A stretch of DNA of 64,000 nt, from NCBI GenBank assembly GCA_905221605.1, contig CAJNDS010000084.1, positions 93,501 to 157,500 on the forward strand, written 5' to 3'. The notes below the pieces were generated by a model that worked only from the letters and a program-made list of their open reading frames with translations, searched no databases and was not told the DNA's origin. Made by a program: the position numbers and the translations under genes. Origin of the DNA: Symbiodinium natans. Lineage: Eukaryota > Sar > Dinophyceae > Suessiales > Symbiodiniaceae. Below, in pieces: positions 1 through 13,198 of the stretch. Every line of letters starts with the position of its first letter. The stretch's first letter is position 1.

Positions 1-83
1 GAAAGACGAGGAAAACCACATGGAGTCAACTTTTGCTCTCTCGCATTGACTCCCAGGATCCTTCAGCATCGGACGGACTGGAT

Positions 84-102
84 GAGAGAGAGAGAGAGAG
101 AG
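84..102 (+). repeat. (GA)n microsatellite
   Basis: About nine GA units. Confidence 0.9.
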
Positions 103-1150
103 CGAAGCATAATCGTCTATACCTATGCACTTCACCCACGATTTACTCTTCTCAAACTTTTGCTCGAAGAGAGTGCTGTATGAGCTCTTCTACACAGTGA
201 CCTTGAGTCAAAGTCTATTGAAGCGGATATTGAAGCGGAATCACCTCCCAATACAACGGCCTCAGAAGTCGCAAAGGTGCTGTTCTACATTCGGGTCCCT
301 TAAGGGATTCCTTTTCACCATAGGTTGGCCCCTTTAACCCTTTGAAACAAATCCTAAACACTTTTTGACTTTGTCTTACACCCAGTAAGGGACCCCATGA
401 CATGTCCCAGGGACCCACCCAGATTTATAAGATGATTCCCACAACTTTCCACATGAAGGGGCGCTTCCAATAAGTGGACCCTAGTTGCCTTACAGTATCG
501 AGGGCAACCCCCAGTCCTGAACCTCTTGATCCACATCTTCTTTGACATGCCATCCGCCACAGATTCCGCCAAATGACGGCAACACAGCCTTCAGGAAAAT
601 CCGCTCCAGCCAGCCTGAATGTAGGATTTACCCGAACAAAAGAGAGTGAGAGTGTTGGATGTATTGGGGCGCATATCCCCTAAAGCCTACGGGTTCATGT
701 GACATGCTGTCTGAAAGGACTTTTCTTTCGGGTACAGGTACCAGGGCCAGGCCAGTACATGCCAGTACAAACGCCAACGTCCGCAAGACAGAGCTTTTTT
801 CAAGGCATCCAGCCCAAAGCTGGAAACTTAAAATCAAGTCCGAGTGATCAAGGCCGAGTTGGAAGACTGTAAAACCTCTACCATAAGGTGGAACCCTAGA
901 CCCTAAAGTCCCTGAAGTGGAAAGGGAGCTGAAACTCCGCCTGGCCGGGATGAAGGTCGCGGAGTGTGCGCAGCGTGGCAACGGATTCTGCTGCAGTCCC
1001 CCTGAAGAAAAAGGTTCATGGGCTGAGGCGTGTTCCATTAAACAAGCAAATGACGAGGCCTTTTGTGAATGCAGACATTCGCATGTAAGAAGTAACCAGA
1101 CAAGTAAACGCACACGAACACACAAATATCTATACAAAATAATACAAGAT

Positions 1151-1172
1151 GTATATATATATATATATAATA
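1151..1172 (+). repeat. (TA)n microsatellite
   Basis: About ten TA units, part of an A/T-rich patch. Confidence 0.9.
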
Positions 1173-2414
1173 TCAACACTTGTTTATACTTTCCGGGGTT
1201 GTATCAGATGCACATACACCTTTCAGTGTTTCGAGGCTTCTGCAGCTGCGTCTTTTCGACGATGGTGTGCCTCTGCCAGCACGTGTAACCACGCAATACT
1301 TTTTCATAGTTCCTTTTTGGAGTTGAAAACGCTAGTCTTTGAGGCTTGCTTGCACATGCTCGGTACATGTATACTATACACAGCTTGCCGAACACCCCGC
1401 CCTGCCTGCCCTTACCATCCTTTCCATCTCAGGCGCGCCAAATCACAGCCACAAGAGTGCACTGGGCAGTTGCCCATGAATGCAACTTTTGGCCCGAAAA
1501 AAGCTGCCTGCATCTTCCAGATCTTGGGCTGACCCAGACCGTGGCCGCCCCCAGAGAATTGAGGAAGGGGCATCGCCTGCCCAACATAGATGGACAGGCC
1601 GATGCACATAGTTTGGGGGAGTGGCCAACAGCATTATAGAACTTTAACCCAAAATACCTGGACCTGGACTGTCCGTGCTTCGCAAGTTCAAGGCTTCATG
1701 CATCTTTTATTCACTCTGTGAGAAGCTGCTGCAACAGGTGACAATGTGCCACGGGTCCCTGTGCCAGAAATCCTTCGGCGCCCTTGGCCAACCTTCTCCT
1801 TCTTGAAGGAGGCCTATCGACCAGCCGTTGTGCTCATGGCGATATCCGCCACCCGCACCGCCGAAAGTCATCACCTTGGAAGATCTTGTCTAGGGATTGA
1901 GGGTGAATGGATAAAGCCCTTGGCAGCTCATCCCACCATGCCCCTAGACTAGTTTGAGTGTCTTACACCCTGCATTCTCCAAAAAGCCTGTCAAACCTTT
2001 CGGGCGGTCCTCTTATGTCCGCATGATATCCAGCCGACCATCAAAGGCTTAACAGCGGCCTCCACGCAACCAGGTAACTTCCAAGCTTTTGTACTCGTTG
2101 GGACCCCACCGGGCAATTTGGCACAATCTGTGCACTGTAACTTCAACAAGGTCTTGCTACGAGTGGTGCAACTGCATCCTTGATCGGGAGCTTGTAAGCG
2201 TTCCCCGGGTGTCTGGGCCAGTGCTGTGTAACGAAGACGTTAGCACAAGAGAACATCTCGAGCAAGATATGCCACAAAGACCATGGCATCTCGAAAGTCC
2301 CCTCCAATGATACAAAAATCGAGTTGCCCGAAAGACGATAGCATCTCGACAGCCAGAACTCGCAGCCCTTAGCCGATCCTCAACCCTTGGAATGTCAGAG
2401 GGATTTACGTGCGA

Positions 2415-2429
2415 CCCCCCCCCCCCCCC
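2415..2429 (+). repeat. Poly-C run
   Basis: Fifteen C in a row. Confidence 0.9.
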
Positions 2430-2654
2430 TCCCGTTCATATTACAAAGCGGAGCATCAGGTGCCTGACCCCGATTTATAAGGGAAGCCGGAGGCCCACTG
2501 GCCCGGCAAAACTTTTGGGCATTCGGCCAACCCAAACCCGCAAGTGGGTCTACGATTAGGTATTGGGGAACCACACGGACCCAAATCAAAATCATCTCGT
2601 GACCAAGCACCAAGGCATTTCCCTCCGCAGTCGGGGTCCCACTGAGGCGCTGGA

Positions 2655-2839
2655 GCTCCCGGGCCTGAAAGGGCTCTGAAAAGGGTTGGAAGTCTCCGAG
2701 GCCTTGTGGTCAGCTTCTTTGCTGCTAGCGACTTCGAAAAACTTATTGTTGCTGCGCTGGCCTTCAGACATGCCCAGCATATTGAGACTCTGCAACCTTT
2801 GCTGATGCCGCGTGGAGGTCAGATGTTCTCAAGCTTGAG
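2655..2839 (+). CDS. Exon candidate, unknown protein (LVVSFFAASDFEKLIVAAL..)
   Basis: The plus strand is open from a stop at 2,643 and reads RVGSLRGLVVSFFAASDFEK, then LIVAALAFRHAQHIETLQPL, ending MFSSLR at an AG|GTAGGA donor. The residue pattern looks like an amphipathic helical protein, and the donor supports it. The opposite strand also has a shorter open frame (2,592-2,795). No family is recognised, and the next exon was not found. Confidence 0.35.
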
Positions 2840-5691
2840 GTAGGACTGCTCTGAAACCTCACCTTGCGATCCTGGGGCCCCAGGCAGTGGCCCGGAGGTG
2901 CTCAGCACTAGTTGCCTCCTGCGGTTCCACTGGTGGGGTTTGGGGTTTTTGTCATTTAGTCTAGGTTACCCTAGTTCTGAGGAAACCCTCTTTTTGTTTG
3001 GCAGTTAAGGGAAAAGGACATTCTGAAAGACTTCCTTTGGCCAGTCCTTCTGTCTGAGACGAAATGTATAGGGTGTTGGCGAGGGGTAGGAGTGCGCAAG
3101 GCCAATGTCACAGCAAATACTGTATGTCAAGCGTGTAGGGGGATGGCGGGCCCTACGAGGACCCATGCTTCTTGCTGAACACACCTCTGCCTTCAGCAAA
3201 CAAGTCTTCAGAGAAGCGATCCTAGTTGTGGGGATGCACCTCGCCAGAGGCCGTGTTCTGGGGTGGAGTCCGATGATGCTTGCGGAGACCCATGTGCCCC
3301 TCCGATTCATAAGGCAACCATTACACATCATTACAAACATTTTCAGGGCGACTTTGCCTAGGGTGAAAGGTGCAAAGTGGCTCTTTGAACTGGGTGTGTT
3401 GATGGGGCGTTCCAGTTGATGGCAGAGCTCTCTTGAAAACTGGCATGAATCTTCCGGATTTGTTGCGACTTGCAGTGTGCTTGCTAGGGCTTATATAGGG
3501 CCTTGTAGAGGAAGTGGCTACACCCGATCGAACTACGCCCAAGGCTCACAAGTGTCTAGGACCTTAGGAGGGACTGATAGCTGAGCACACGTCTTGAATC
3601 CCTCAAACCCTGAATGAATCCGAGCTGAGGGGAGAAGATCTTCTACCACCGGGGCACTTATGGTAAGTCGAGCGTTTGAGCTGGACTGAAGTTGCAAGTT
3701 GCGGGTGCTAAGGCCTATGGATTGTGGACGTAGCATTTCATCACCTTCCCTGGCGGACCTCGCCATACCAAAGGGGCGTGAGCGTCGCTACACCGCCGCG
3801 CTGTGGCAGTTGGCCCGACTCCTTGCATGACACGTGTTTCTCAACGCAAGTCCTCTTCATTCATGGCATGACATGGTTTCTCGGGGCGCGCAACCCCATG
3901 CGTACTTTAACTCTTGACAAGTCAACCAGTTGCGGCCTCGAGGCCCCACCAAGAGAATTTGTAAACCGAAACGACACAAAGCTCTAAGGAGCTGGCTTTC
4001 GTTATATGGCAAGCTCCAACACTGCATATATAACCATAAATGTATTTTATTTATGTATGATTATGATAAAAATGATTATTATCATTATTCTTGATATTAT
4101 TAATATTATCATTATCATTATCTTTTGTTGGGGTCTGGGGGCTTTGGTCCTTCGACTAACCCCTTTTTCTACTCTTTCACTTCTCATCTATCTTCTCTTC
4201 TTCCTTGTACCCATTGCATGTACCTCCTGATTGAGAAAAGAGGAGATGAGAGGGAGAGTTTGATTGACAAGGGAGGTAAGGAAAGGAAGGAATGGCCAGG
4301 GTGCCCCCCCAGCTGAACTCGCCTCTGCTGGCGCGATAGGGTTTGAGAGTCTCATGGTTCAGGGGCAAAGTCTGAACCCTTACAGCCCCCGTCAGTTGCG
4401 CGTGGCCTGGGCCCGCGCAAAACGCCATGGCTCGGTGTCCTTGTCTCGTGGTTGGTGGTTCGGTGTTTGGGGATTTAGTGGGCTTATACTGTTTTTTTCT
4501 ACCCCCCTAGCTTGCTGCAACATTGCAGGAACCAACCGAGAATCGAGGCTTGAAACCTTTGTGAGACTGTAACTTACCAAGGGTAACTTACAAACTTACA
4601 TCACCACAGGACATCAACACAGCCCCGAGGTCACAACACTCCGGTCGCTGCTGGTGCTGGAATGTACTTGAATTCTATCCGCACTCTCTGCATTCCAAAC
4701 GAGTTCAAAACGAACGCAATAACGTCGAGGCCCGAAGAAGAGTGTGAAGTACAGTCAATGTCACGGCGTCTATCATTCATCTGAGCACCCTACGGCCATC
4801 CTCCGGATCGGCAGAACCTGTCACCTGTAACCTGCGATAGCCTGCAGTCCCTCGAATCTGGAACGATAGCCAGTAGTGGGAGGTGTCATTGCAATAGTAA
4901 GTGGCACTGGGCCACTACAGGAAAAAGGAGAAACTGCCCGTGGCCTCGCCATGTTGGGCGGCTTCGACGATGGCATGGAGAGGGACCGCGTGCAGGTCTG
5001 TCTGAGGTCCTGTTGTTGATGCAGATCTTTGGCTTACCTGGACTTGGTGTCTGGAGGATTTGGGCTTATATATATGGGCTTATGGCAGTTTAAGGCGCTG
5101 GGGGAGCAGCGGCGAGGAGCATGATTATCGGGCATGGTAGCTGGCAGACGAATCATGACGGCCTCGATCGGTCCAGCCGCCATAGCCTCGGGCTGTGATG
5201 TGCCCTTCCGCACTTGTTCTACTGCGGGCACAGCTACGCTACACAGATGCTTTCCAGCACGACAAACCAAGCGAATAGAAAAACATCCAGCTACAGGTCG
5301 ACGCGCAGCGGGCAAACCATGCCCCCAAAAAATGCCAGCTCGTACTGCACAAAGCACTTGTTCTACTTGCGTTGAACATATAAACAAGAGCACAAAGGCT
5401 CACCCCACAAACACGCAGAAATTACTTCGAAACAAACCCGTGCAACCTCAGGCAACCTCAACTCTCAACTCTCAACTCTCAAAAATTGTGATTCATCTCC
5501 ACACGCCTCCTTCAGCTAATGTCACTGCGATTTTCGTTCACATAACAAACACACGCATCACAACATCAAAATGTACAGAAATGGAGAAAGATTGGAGTTC
5601 AACAGGTCGCAGCGCCTTGTGGCCGTCTTCGTGCCTATCAATTTTCGAAAGTGCATGCGTGCACAAAAGTCTCAAATCGTGATCCGGCCCA
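2840..5691. other. No gene recognised
   Basis: A plus frame at 3,105-3,419 is protein-like but unsupported. Frames of 182 (plus, 5,134-5,682) and 119 codons (minus, 5,034-5,393) overlap, so at most one is real. Confidence 0.5.
4035..4125 (+). repeat. A/T-rich ATT/ATC patch
   Basis: Degenerate ATTATC/ATTATT repeats, strikingly richer in A/T than the surroundings. Confidence 0.8.
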
Positions 5692-5976
5692 TCAGTGCTG
5701 AGCACATGGAAACGCAGTAACCAAAACTGCGGTCAACATGTCAATTTTTTCTTCCGTAATGTGCCCAAAGCCCGGCAAATTAAGGGCGGTGGCACTGTCG
5801 GAAGCAAAATCACAGTGCATCTCTGAAAGCAAGTATGGACTGTACGGGGACTTGCGCATGGTCACGCACTCCCCAAAAGGGAGAGGTGCATGAGCCTGCT
5901 CGGCATTGGGCTGTGCAAAATAGTTCAAGGCATCGGTCAGAAAGCACGGTTCCTGATACCCAGCCAGTATCATCAT
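5692..5976 (-). CDS. Hypothetical open frame, 94 codons
   Basis: The frame reads through FLTDALNYFAQPNAEQAHAP and ends TAVLVTAFPCAQH at a stop. Its composition (helical start, few rare-looking runs) is protein-like, and a TGCTTTCAG acceptor lies inside it, so only part may be exon. The length alone is within chance expectation for this window. No family is recognised. Confidence 0.3.
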   Translation of the reverse strand: MMILAGYQEPCFLTDALNYFAQPNAEQAHAPLPFGECVTMRKSPYSPYLLSEMHCDFASDSATALNLPGFGHITEEKIDMLTAVLVTAFPCAQH

Positions 5977-6745
5977 GTATCACGCCGAAAAGTTTACTTT
6001 CTCATGGCACGTACAGACTCAGGGTCAACCCATCGGATGGCGTTTTCTTTGCTGGAGAGCTGCTGGCTCCAGGTACGAAGCTAGCTGTGTGCTTAGATCT
6101 GACCTGACATGAGATGGCCATTCCCGAGACGGATCGAAGGACTGCCAGCGAGATTCAAAAGAAGCATCATTCTCGGGGGAGGAGCTTTCCAAGACTTATC
6201 TTGCTGCCGAATGGATGAAGTCGTGGAGTGCTGGAACGGCTGGAGGCCGGCGACGGGCTCGATGCGGCTAGATCTCCTCCTGTTAAGTTTGCATCTGTTC
6301 TTCGTCTGTTGGGGTTTCATCTGTGGACCACACCGAGGACGCTGCAATGGAGGTATGTCACCTGACCAGCAGTTCCTGCTGCTGGCATGTGTGAAATCGG
6401 CACCAGCTGTTGTTCTATGGCAAGCATCAGCAATGCCCTATTCGGAGATGTGACGGATCGTCTGTGAGGAGTCCGGCATCCTCCAGAGGGATTCCGGACA
6501 GTAGCTGCGAGATGCCGCGAGGGAACTACCCGTACTGATGAAGCCACAAGGGCAGCACATCCGATGTCACCGAAAATCACCGAAATCGCCTTGGAATGCT
6601 ACAAGCCAGGGAATGCCACAAACCTGCGACTGCAACGAGTCTGGGAATGCAACAGGCTGGAAGTATGGTATAAACGGATCTTTGACTCCTGTCACAGAAG
6701 TCCATTAGCTGCAATCCAGTCTTTTGTGCAACCGGACTAGAGGGC

Positions 6746-7036
6746 CTAAACATCACAAAGCTGATTGTGTAAGCAGGTACGCCGCCAGGCACCCCTGCTA
6801 AGTTCATGACCGTTTTCAGACCCCTGCTCTAGCATCGAACTCCGCACTTTGCCACCTGCAAATACAGTAGTTGAACCACACACAAACACATAAATCAGCG
6901 CTGCACTATGCAGCCTCTCCATGAGATTTGTAAGCAGTCCCTGTGCAGCTGCGGCATAGAAGGCGTTACTAGTGGCACCCCTCGACTGCCCAAACCCCGC
7001 GTGTGCGGTAGTCACAGAAACCGCAAAATATTGCAA
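6746..7036 (-). CDS. Hypothetical open frame, 96 codons
   Basis: The upstream half reads QYFAVSVTTAHAGFGQSRGA, then a helix-like AAAAQGLLTNLMERLHSAAL and a hydrophobic IYVFVCGS. A TATTTGCAG acceptor interrupts the frame near 6,850, suggesting an exon boundary. No family is recognised. The frame is within chance length; residue texture is the main support. Confidence 0.28.
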   Translation of the reverse strand: MQYFAVSVTTAHAGFGQSRGATSNAFYAAAAQGLLTNLMERLHSAALIYVFVCGSTTVFAGGKVRSSMLEQGSENGHELSRGAWRRTCLHNQLCDV

Positions 7037-9357
7037 AATGAAATCCTAAACCGGACGGGTCACAAAACAACTTCTGCCCATCGGGGCCGATGAAGAGCTG
7101 CGGGGCTGCAACGCGATCGCCAAGGCCTTGCGGGACGTTGCGCGAAGATGGAGCATCCCACGGTCACACGGGCACGGAGCAACGTGGACCTTCAGGCCTG
7201 CATGTGAACCTCGTGCTTCTTTTCAATTTCTTTTCGGACTCTGCACTCAATGACTCAAACCATGTTCTACCCTGAGTTCGTCAAATAGGCCCCCTCCGAC
7301 ACACCGCGCCGTGTCGGTGGCTTTTGTAGCACCAACTTCCCGTCCTGTGAAGGATGGCGTCGGAGGTTGGCTAAAAAGGGAGTCTTCGCGCAAGGGGTGG
7401 TTGAGGGTTACAGTATGCTGCAGGAGTCCTGGCAAGAATCAGCTCAATTCCAAGTTCGCATTGCCAAACCACCACGTGCGAGGGGAACGTGGCAGTGAAT
7501 CCCACCCTGGAAGGCTCAGATCCGGCCACTATGCCCCCCTCAAAGCCTCGACAAAGGTTCGGCCACCTTAATGTCCCCAAAGGCTCCCAAGCCTGCGTCC
7601 ACTCATTCTCGGGTTGCTCAATTTCCACATTTCGGGTGTGTGCTGGTTCGGGTTCGTGTCGGTGTTTCGCCGGTTATTGCGTGAGCTTGCGAACGTTGCC
7701 GTGCCTTGTGTAACCCAGCACGACAGCTGGTGGCCCTTTATTCTTTGAGCCTTTGGCCCGGCGTCGTGCAAAGGCACGATGCATAAAGCCTCCTGAGCTA
7801 CGCAGCTACGGCTACACCATCAACCCCACAGCACGGCTCTGCAGCACTGCGTTCAAGTAGCGTGGAGCGGCGCAAGCCAAGCCCTGCGGAGACCCAAGCG
7901 ACGCAACCCTAGATGCGAAACCGGCGAAGCCCTGCAAGCCCAATGTACAAAACTCAGCAATACTGGCGGTTTCAACTTGCACAGGTAAAGAGCCATGCAC
8001 AGGCCTCGAGTGAGGGGACGTGCACCCGTCAAGCTTCAAGCATGCCGGGCATGCGAAAATCGAGCGAGAGTGCGATCTAAAGCACATGCGCGAGGAGGCT
8101 TTGAGCGCTGCGCAACCTGGAGCGAAAATACACCACCGCGTTCACAGCGGAGCGCTATATGCGGGCAACGTGCGAAAAGACTTCGAAGGAGGCCCACTGC
8201 ATAACCATTGAAATAACGTGAAGTAAGGAACTTGGCCCGAACACCTCCCCCCCCCACAGGCGCTCCCGGCATCGGCGAGGCCCAAAAGGCCACGATAGCG
8301 CTTGCGCCAGCTCTCCTTCAGGGTTAGAACGGGCTTGAAGGGATCAAGGGGCAACAGGAGAGATTTGGTTTCAACATCTAGGTTTTCAGACGTAGGGGCG
8401 GCACTGCTGAGCGTCGACGGGCACCTACAAATTTCAAACCATCCGACTAAATCCCTCTAGCTTGCCTCAGCACCTGCAGGTTATTGTTGGTTGAGGCACT
8501 GTGTCAACTGTCATGGCACATTGCGGCGCTTTACATGGACAATGTACGTATACGTTGAGTTTTTTTATGTATTGGAGAGAACTTTGTGCACTCAAACAGC
8601 TGTGTGATTTTGCGCGATCCAAGAATAAGAGAAGTCGCTGTCCAACTCATGCAAGGTTGTCCACCAACGCTTTCGCGGGGCCATGTAGCTTAACGTCTGC
8701 AGTTGGCGTTGAAGACAAGCCCTTCAAGAAACAGCCAGCAAGTCGAAACATGAATTGCTTTAAACTGTCAACATCGTATTGCTGACCAAGGCTGATGGCT
8801 TGAGTCTTGAGGATGTCGGACTAAAACAGACACCGTCCTCGCCAGTCCTGCGGGAGGCCGAGAATTCCAGTCGACACCTCCGCATATATGCAGGTAGACA
8901 TGTCAAAGGCTTCTGGCGAAATCCGGGCCTGTAGTTTTCAGGTTCGTAAGCTTGTCGCCCAGGTCTCACAGACTTGCTTGACTTGGGAAGATTCGGGAGG
9001 TTCGCGGGGGTCATGAGAACTATGTGTACAGCATGGCACCCTAGAACCTATTGACGGGCTGAAGTCTCGTGATCTGCAACGATTGAATCCTTGGTGTCCG
9101 TTCTGCATTTAATGTTCATCTCACCCACGCAAGTTCTAAATGTTCTGTTTGCACATATTTGCCGACCCTGGGCAGTGTTGGGCAGGTTTGGGTGGGGAAG
9201 GGGGGGAGCGGGCAGCTTTGTCGCAGAGGACGTTGAGGAGCTGAAGTGAATTTCTGGCCCAAAACTCCCCCAGGGTCTTCCCATAAAAGGCAAAGGCCTC
9301 GGGCACGTTTATGCCTTTCGGCTGAGTGGCTCGGCTTCGTGTTTACGATGAGCCGGC

Positions 9358-9476
9358 TCTCGCTCTCTCTCTCTCTCTCTCTCTTGCTCCTGTTCCTTTT
9401 ACTTCTCCTTCTCTTTCTCTTCCTTCCTTCCTGCTCTCCTTCTTTCCACTCTCGCTCTCTCTCTCTCTCTCTCCCT
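9358..9476 (+). repeat. CT-rich microsatellite
   Basis: Two (CT)n blocks flank a CTTCC/CTTTT stretch; about 120 bp of almost pure pyrimidine. Confidence 0.95.
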
Positions 9477-10696
9477 AGCTCGCACACATGAACAAGTAGA
9501 ACCTTGTTGCCGTGCTGCAGCTCATCATTGAGTTGTGCATTTGCCCAGTTTGTGTTGATTTCGCGCCCGCCCAGGCTGAAGACAGGACCGGGGCAAGGGG
9601 AATACAAAGCTTGTTCCAAAACAATCCTAAACAAACCCCATTCAGGTCATATAGGTCATTATAGAGTCTCATCGTAGCTGGATGTGCCGCTTCACGGCTC
9701 GGTGAATAAGACCCCTGAGCCCCTGTAATCTGCGGTAGGACCACCACCTTGAAAAAAAAAAACTCTTTGGCAGCTCAACCAGAAACACCAGAAACACCTG
9801 TCGGAAGCCATGAGGGCCTCGTCTGCCACCAGGCGTCGCCCAGCGCCTCTCGCTTCCAGGCCGCCAGGCCAGTGACCTCTCTTTGTTGGGATGTAGAAGT
9901 TGCGATGTAAGAAAGGAGGTTTTGGTGCATGTGAATCGTGACTTTGGAAACCGAGTTGAGGGTTTTCTTGTATCAATCCTTGAGCTTGCAGGGCCTCTGC
10001 GCGGGTGCCCATCCAGCCAGGAAGGTGATTCCTTGGAGTAGGAACGCTCTGGGGTCAGGAGGTTCACGGCAGGGTGCCACGAGACCCGGAGACTGCCAAA
10101 ACAAGGCTATGGCTTTATGCAAGCAAACCATCTACGGAAAACCAAAACTGTTATTACTTGAGGTTTCAAATAGAAAAAAATGCAGGTTTGAGGCCTTTAA
10201 TTCATCGATGAGATACGTCTACCAAGCATAAGCTTGCAGGCGATTTCTTGACATTGATCGGGTTCGAGCCTCCTACTGTAGCTCATCTTTGCTCTCTCCG
10301 CCTGAGGCTTTACGGCGGTGACCCGCGATTGCAGTTGTTACGACCTGCGCAGCTCGCCAGCCCCCTGCCCACCCCCATGAACCTCCTCCTTCCTCCAGCC
10401 CTCCACCCCGCTTCCAAGGCACAGGATTTGAAGAAGCACCTTGGAGACGTCGGGCTTTGAGGAGGGGCTTACGATGCCTCATATGACACCCTCCAACATA
10501 GAAGTCTCTTCTCTCTGTCTTGCAGTGAAAGCCTGACGCTGAACTTCTTCCAGGAGGCCTCGTCGTTTAGTTCTGAGAGGTTCAGGCCACCGAAGGTCAC
10601 GGCACAGCCGGCGTCTGCGAGCCAATATGCCGTGGGGCTACAGACAAACTTTGCCACATCTTCTTCGCAAACTTAGTTTCTTGTTCGTTTTGTTTG

Positions 10697-10968
10697 ATGT
10701 TGTGTGTTGTGTGTCGTGTTGTGTTGTGTTTTCAGTGTTGCGTTGCGTTGCGTTGCGTTGCCTTGCGTTGTGTTGTGGTGTGTTGTGTTGTGTTGTGTTG
10801 TGTTGTGTTTTGTTGTGTTGTGTTTTGTTGTGCTGTGCTGTGCTGTGCTGTGCTGTGCTGTGCTGTGCTGTGCTGTTGTGTGTGTGTGTGTGTGCGCGTA
10901 TGCATATGCGTGCACACGCGTGCAGGTGCGGGTGCGTGTGCGGGTGTGTGTGCGCGTGCGTGCATGCC
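10697..10968 (+). repeat. Compound GTTGT / GTGCT / GT microsatellite
   Basis: Pentamers change along the tract: TGTTG and GCGTT units, then about nine TGCTG units, then (GT)n, then a GCGTGC-rich tail. Frames on both strands are open through it only because of its low complexity. Confidence 0.95.
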
Positions 10969-12375
10969 TCAAGACATGTTGAAATCATCGGAGATGACGT
11001 GGTCAATGGTAAGAGTCTGAACTAAAAACTTGAAGTCCACTTCGTTGCAGCATGGATTGGGCCTGACCGTCCAAACATGTCTGGGAACTTCAAACATCAT
11101 TTGTCCAGTCAGTGCCATTCAGAGTACATGAGATCGTTCTTTGGTGCTTGACGTTCTTGCATTCTTTCAGTATTGTGTATGCTCCAAGGACTATCTGGAA
11201 TGCGCTGCGGCTCGCTTCACTTGCCCTGGTGTAGGGTGAGGCTCCCCCTTCATCGCTCCAGGATTTAGCAGCGTGCCTGGCGCTGGTGTCGTTGAAGGCA
11301 TGTTGCCCAAGCGCCGCCGCGCTGGCATGTCGTCAGATCCTGCGATGTCCAACTAGTTTACAGAGTGGTTAAGGCCTGAGATGCTCTGAGGGGGGTATCA
11401 ATGATCCGGCAAAGACAGCTGAAGGCTTCGACGCTCAAGGTTTAAGTCCAAGTGCTGCTCAGCCCATGCGCTATGGCTGCCGTGCGAATCTATATACATG
11501 GTGCCACAGGATCAAGGAGACCACCACATTTCATGGCGCCGGCATGCCCTTTCCAAAAACCGCAAGGTTCTGGCTCCGGCTAACGGCAAGCAGTTGTCAT
11601 CAACGCCATCAACGCCACGCTCCTGTCCTGAAGTCCGCGGCTCTGGGGACAGCTGCCTCAGTTGCTTCAACTGCGCAGCCCGAAGGGTCTCCCATATTGA
11701 CAGCCCTAGACACGTTGAAAGCCTCAAAGCTTCACAACCACACGTCAGGTGCCTCTATGCCGTGGCTCGCGAGGTTCTAGGATAATGGCTTCTGGGTAGA
11801 TTCCGAAACTGCCAAAACATCTGGAAGCACCCGCAAACCAAGTCTTGGCACCCAAAGTAAGCTCCTCACTCCAAAACCTTTTGGAATCATGCCTTGAAGC
11901 CTCCTAAACCCAAACCCCGCAGGCGATTGACACCTCAATAGTTGCACAGACCAGCTTCTGCCCCTCGGGGAGGCGGCGGCCGCATGAAAGTCGCAACAGG
12001 CGCCTGAGTGCTTGTGAAATCGTTTTTGGGCTTCCTGTTGTGGGTGTTCCTCAGCATGCGGAGGAGGGAGCTAGCCATAGCGCGGTGTGACAATTCTAAC
12101 CACTCCGAACTCTCAAGGACCTCTAATGATACATGTGAACTAACCCCCAAAGACTACCTGAACAAAAAACAATCACAGCAGCTCCACCACGGACTTGCCA
12201 AGAAGCTGGAAGAAGTCGACGACAGAGGTGATACACCTGAGTGGGCTACAGCATCTGCCAGTTCTTGTGAAAACCTGCAGCGTTGTTTTGGCATAGGAGC
12301 CGTGTAGGCAAGACGCAACGCCAGCGGGGTTTTCGTGCCACGGAAGCTACAGAGTTTACGGGAGAGAGAGAAGGA

Positions 12376-12425
12376 TACATGTGTGTATACACATATATAT
12401 ATATACACATTGTATAAAATATATA
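12376..12425 (+). repeat. (TA)n with palindromic GTGTATACAC core
   Basis: About 50 bp of TA/GT alternation that can fold on itself. Confidence 0.85.
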
Positions 12426-13198
12426 AGGTCAGGGCATTTCTTGGCAAGCAGTTGTTGAAAGCTTTCATGAGTCGCACACAAATCCCAGACTGCTGCCATG
12501 AGCCAACAAGCTGAAAAGCAGAAACAAGTGAAACAGTCGGAATAGCCACGCTCATGCCGAGCCATGGCCCATGCAACAACGGGACTGTGGCCTGCAGCAC
12601 CTGCAGTCCGAAGATGTCCAAAGCGCGCATCGCATTGCCACGCGTTAGACTGCGGATTGATACGGCCATACGCGGCACACGTGCTTTGGCCTACAAAAGA
12701 AACATGTGCCGGCAGGACTGCTCAGCTGCATGCAGGTCAACATTCCTCCCTGCCAGCTTCGCCTGGGAGCGGTGACCCACTCTAATACATGCACTTGCTG
12801 AGAACTTCGCCCTGCCGAGCTACGAAAGCTTACGAGAGCTTCAAAGCTCAACTAGCTCAACAAAGTTGGCGACCTCTTGCAAAGGACATCTGAGGACACA
12901 AGCTCCAGGCCCGACGGCAACAACGATTTGCAACAAGTGCTCCGGGGGTTGGCATCACATCTGGCAATGTCTAATCGTGGGAACACACGGTGGGCAGTGC
13001 AGCCGGAGTGCTGGACAAACTGTCGCGTCACATTACTGTGTTTGCTTAAAATCCGGTCGTGTATTCAGCGACGGCCAATATCTCCATCTCTTCGCTGTCC
13101 TGCTGTCCTGAAACTCACTGGTAGGAGCTGGCGATGCAAAGCCTCAACCCTCACTGGAATGTTCGGACACACTTGGCAGTGTTGGGCTCCAACTGCGG

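Larger units (their letters stand above)
1..2654. other. No gene recognised
   Basis: Several chance-length frames on both strands (for example minus 628-1,179), none with a recognisable motif or supporting splice sites. Confidence 0.5.
7037..13198. other. No gene recognised; microsatellites
   Basis: Minus frames at 7,371-7,628 and 7,812-8,087 are protein-like but unsupported. The rest is low-complexity DNA and chance frames. Confidence 0.5.

Noticed and set aside
9116-9634. 172-codon minus frame with Arg/Glu run
   Set aside because: The core is the CT microsatellite read as R-E repeats.
10627-11025. Several overlapping frames of 92-132 codons on both strands
   Set aside because: All run through the GTTGT/GTGCT microsatellite.
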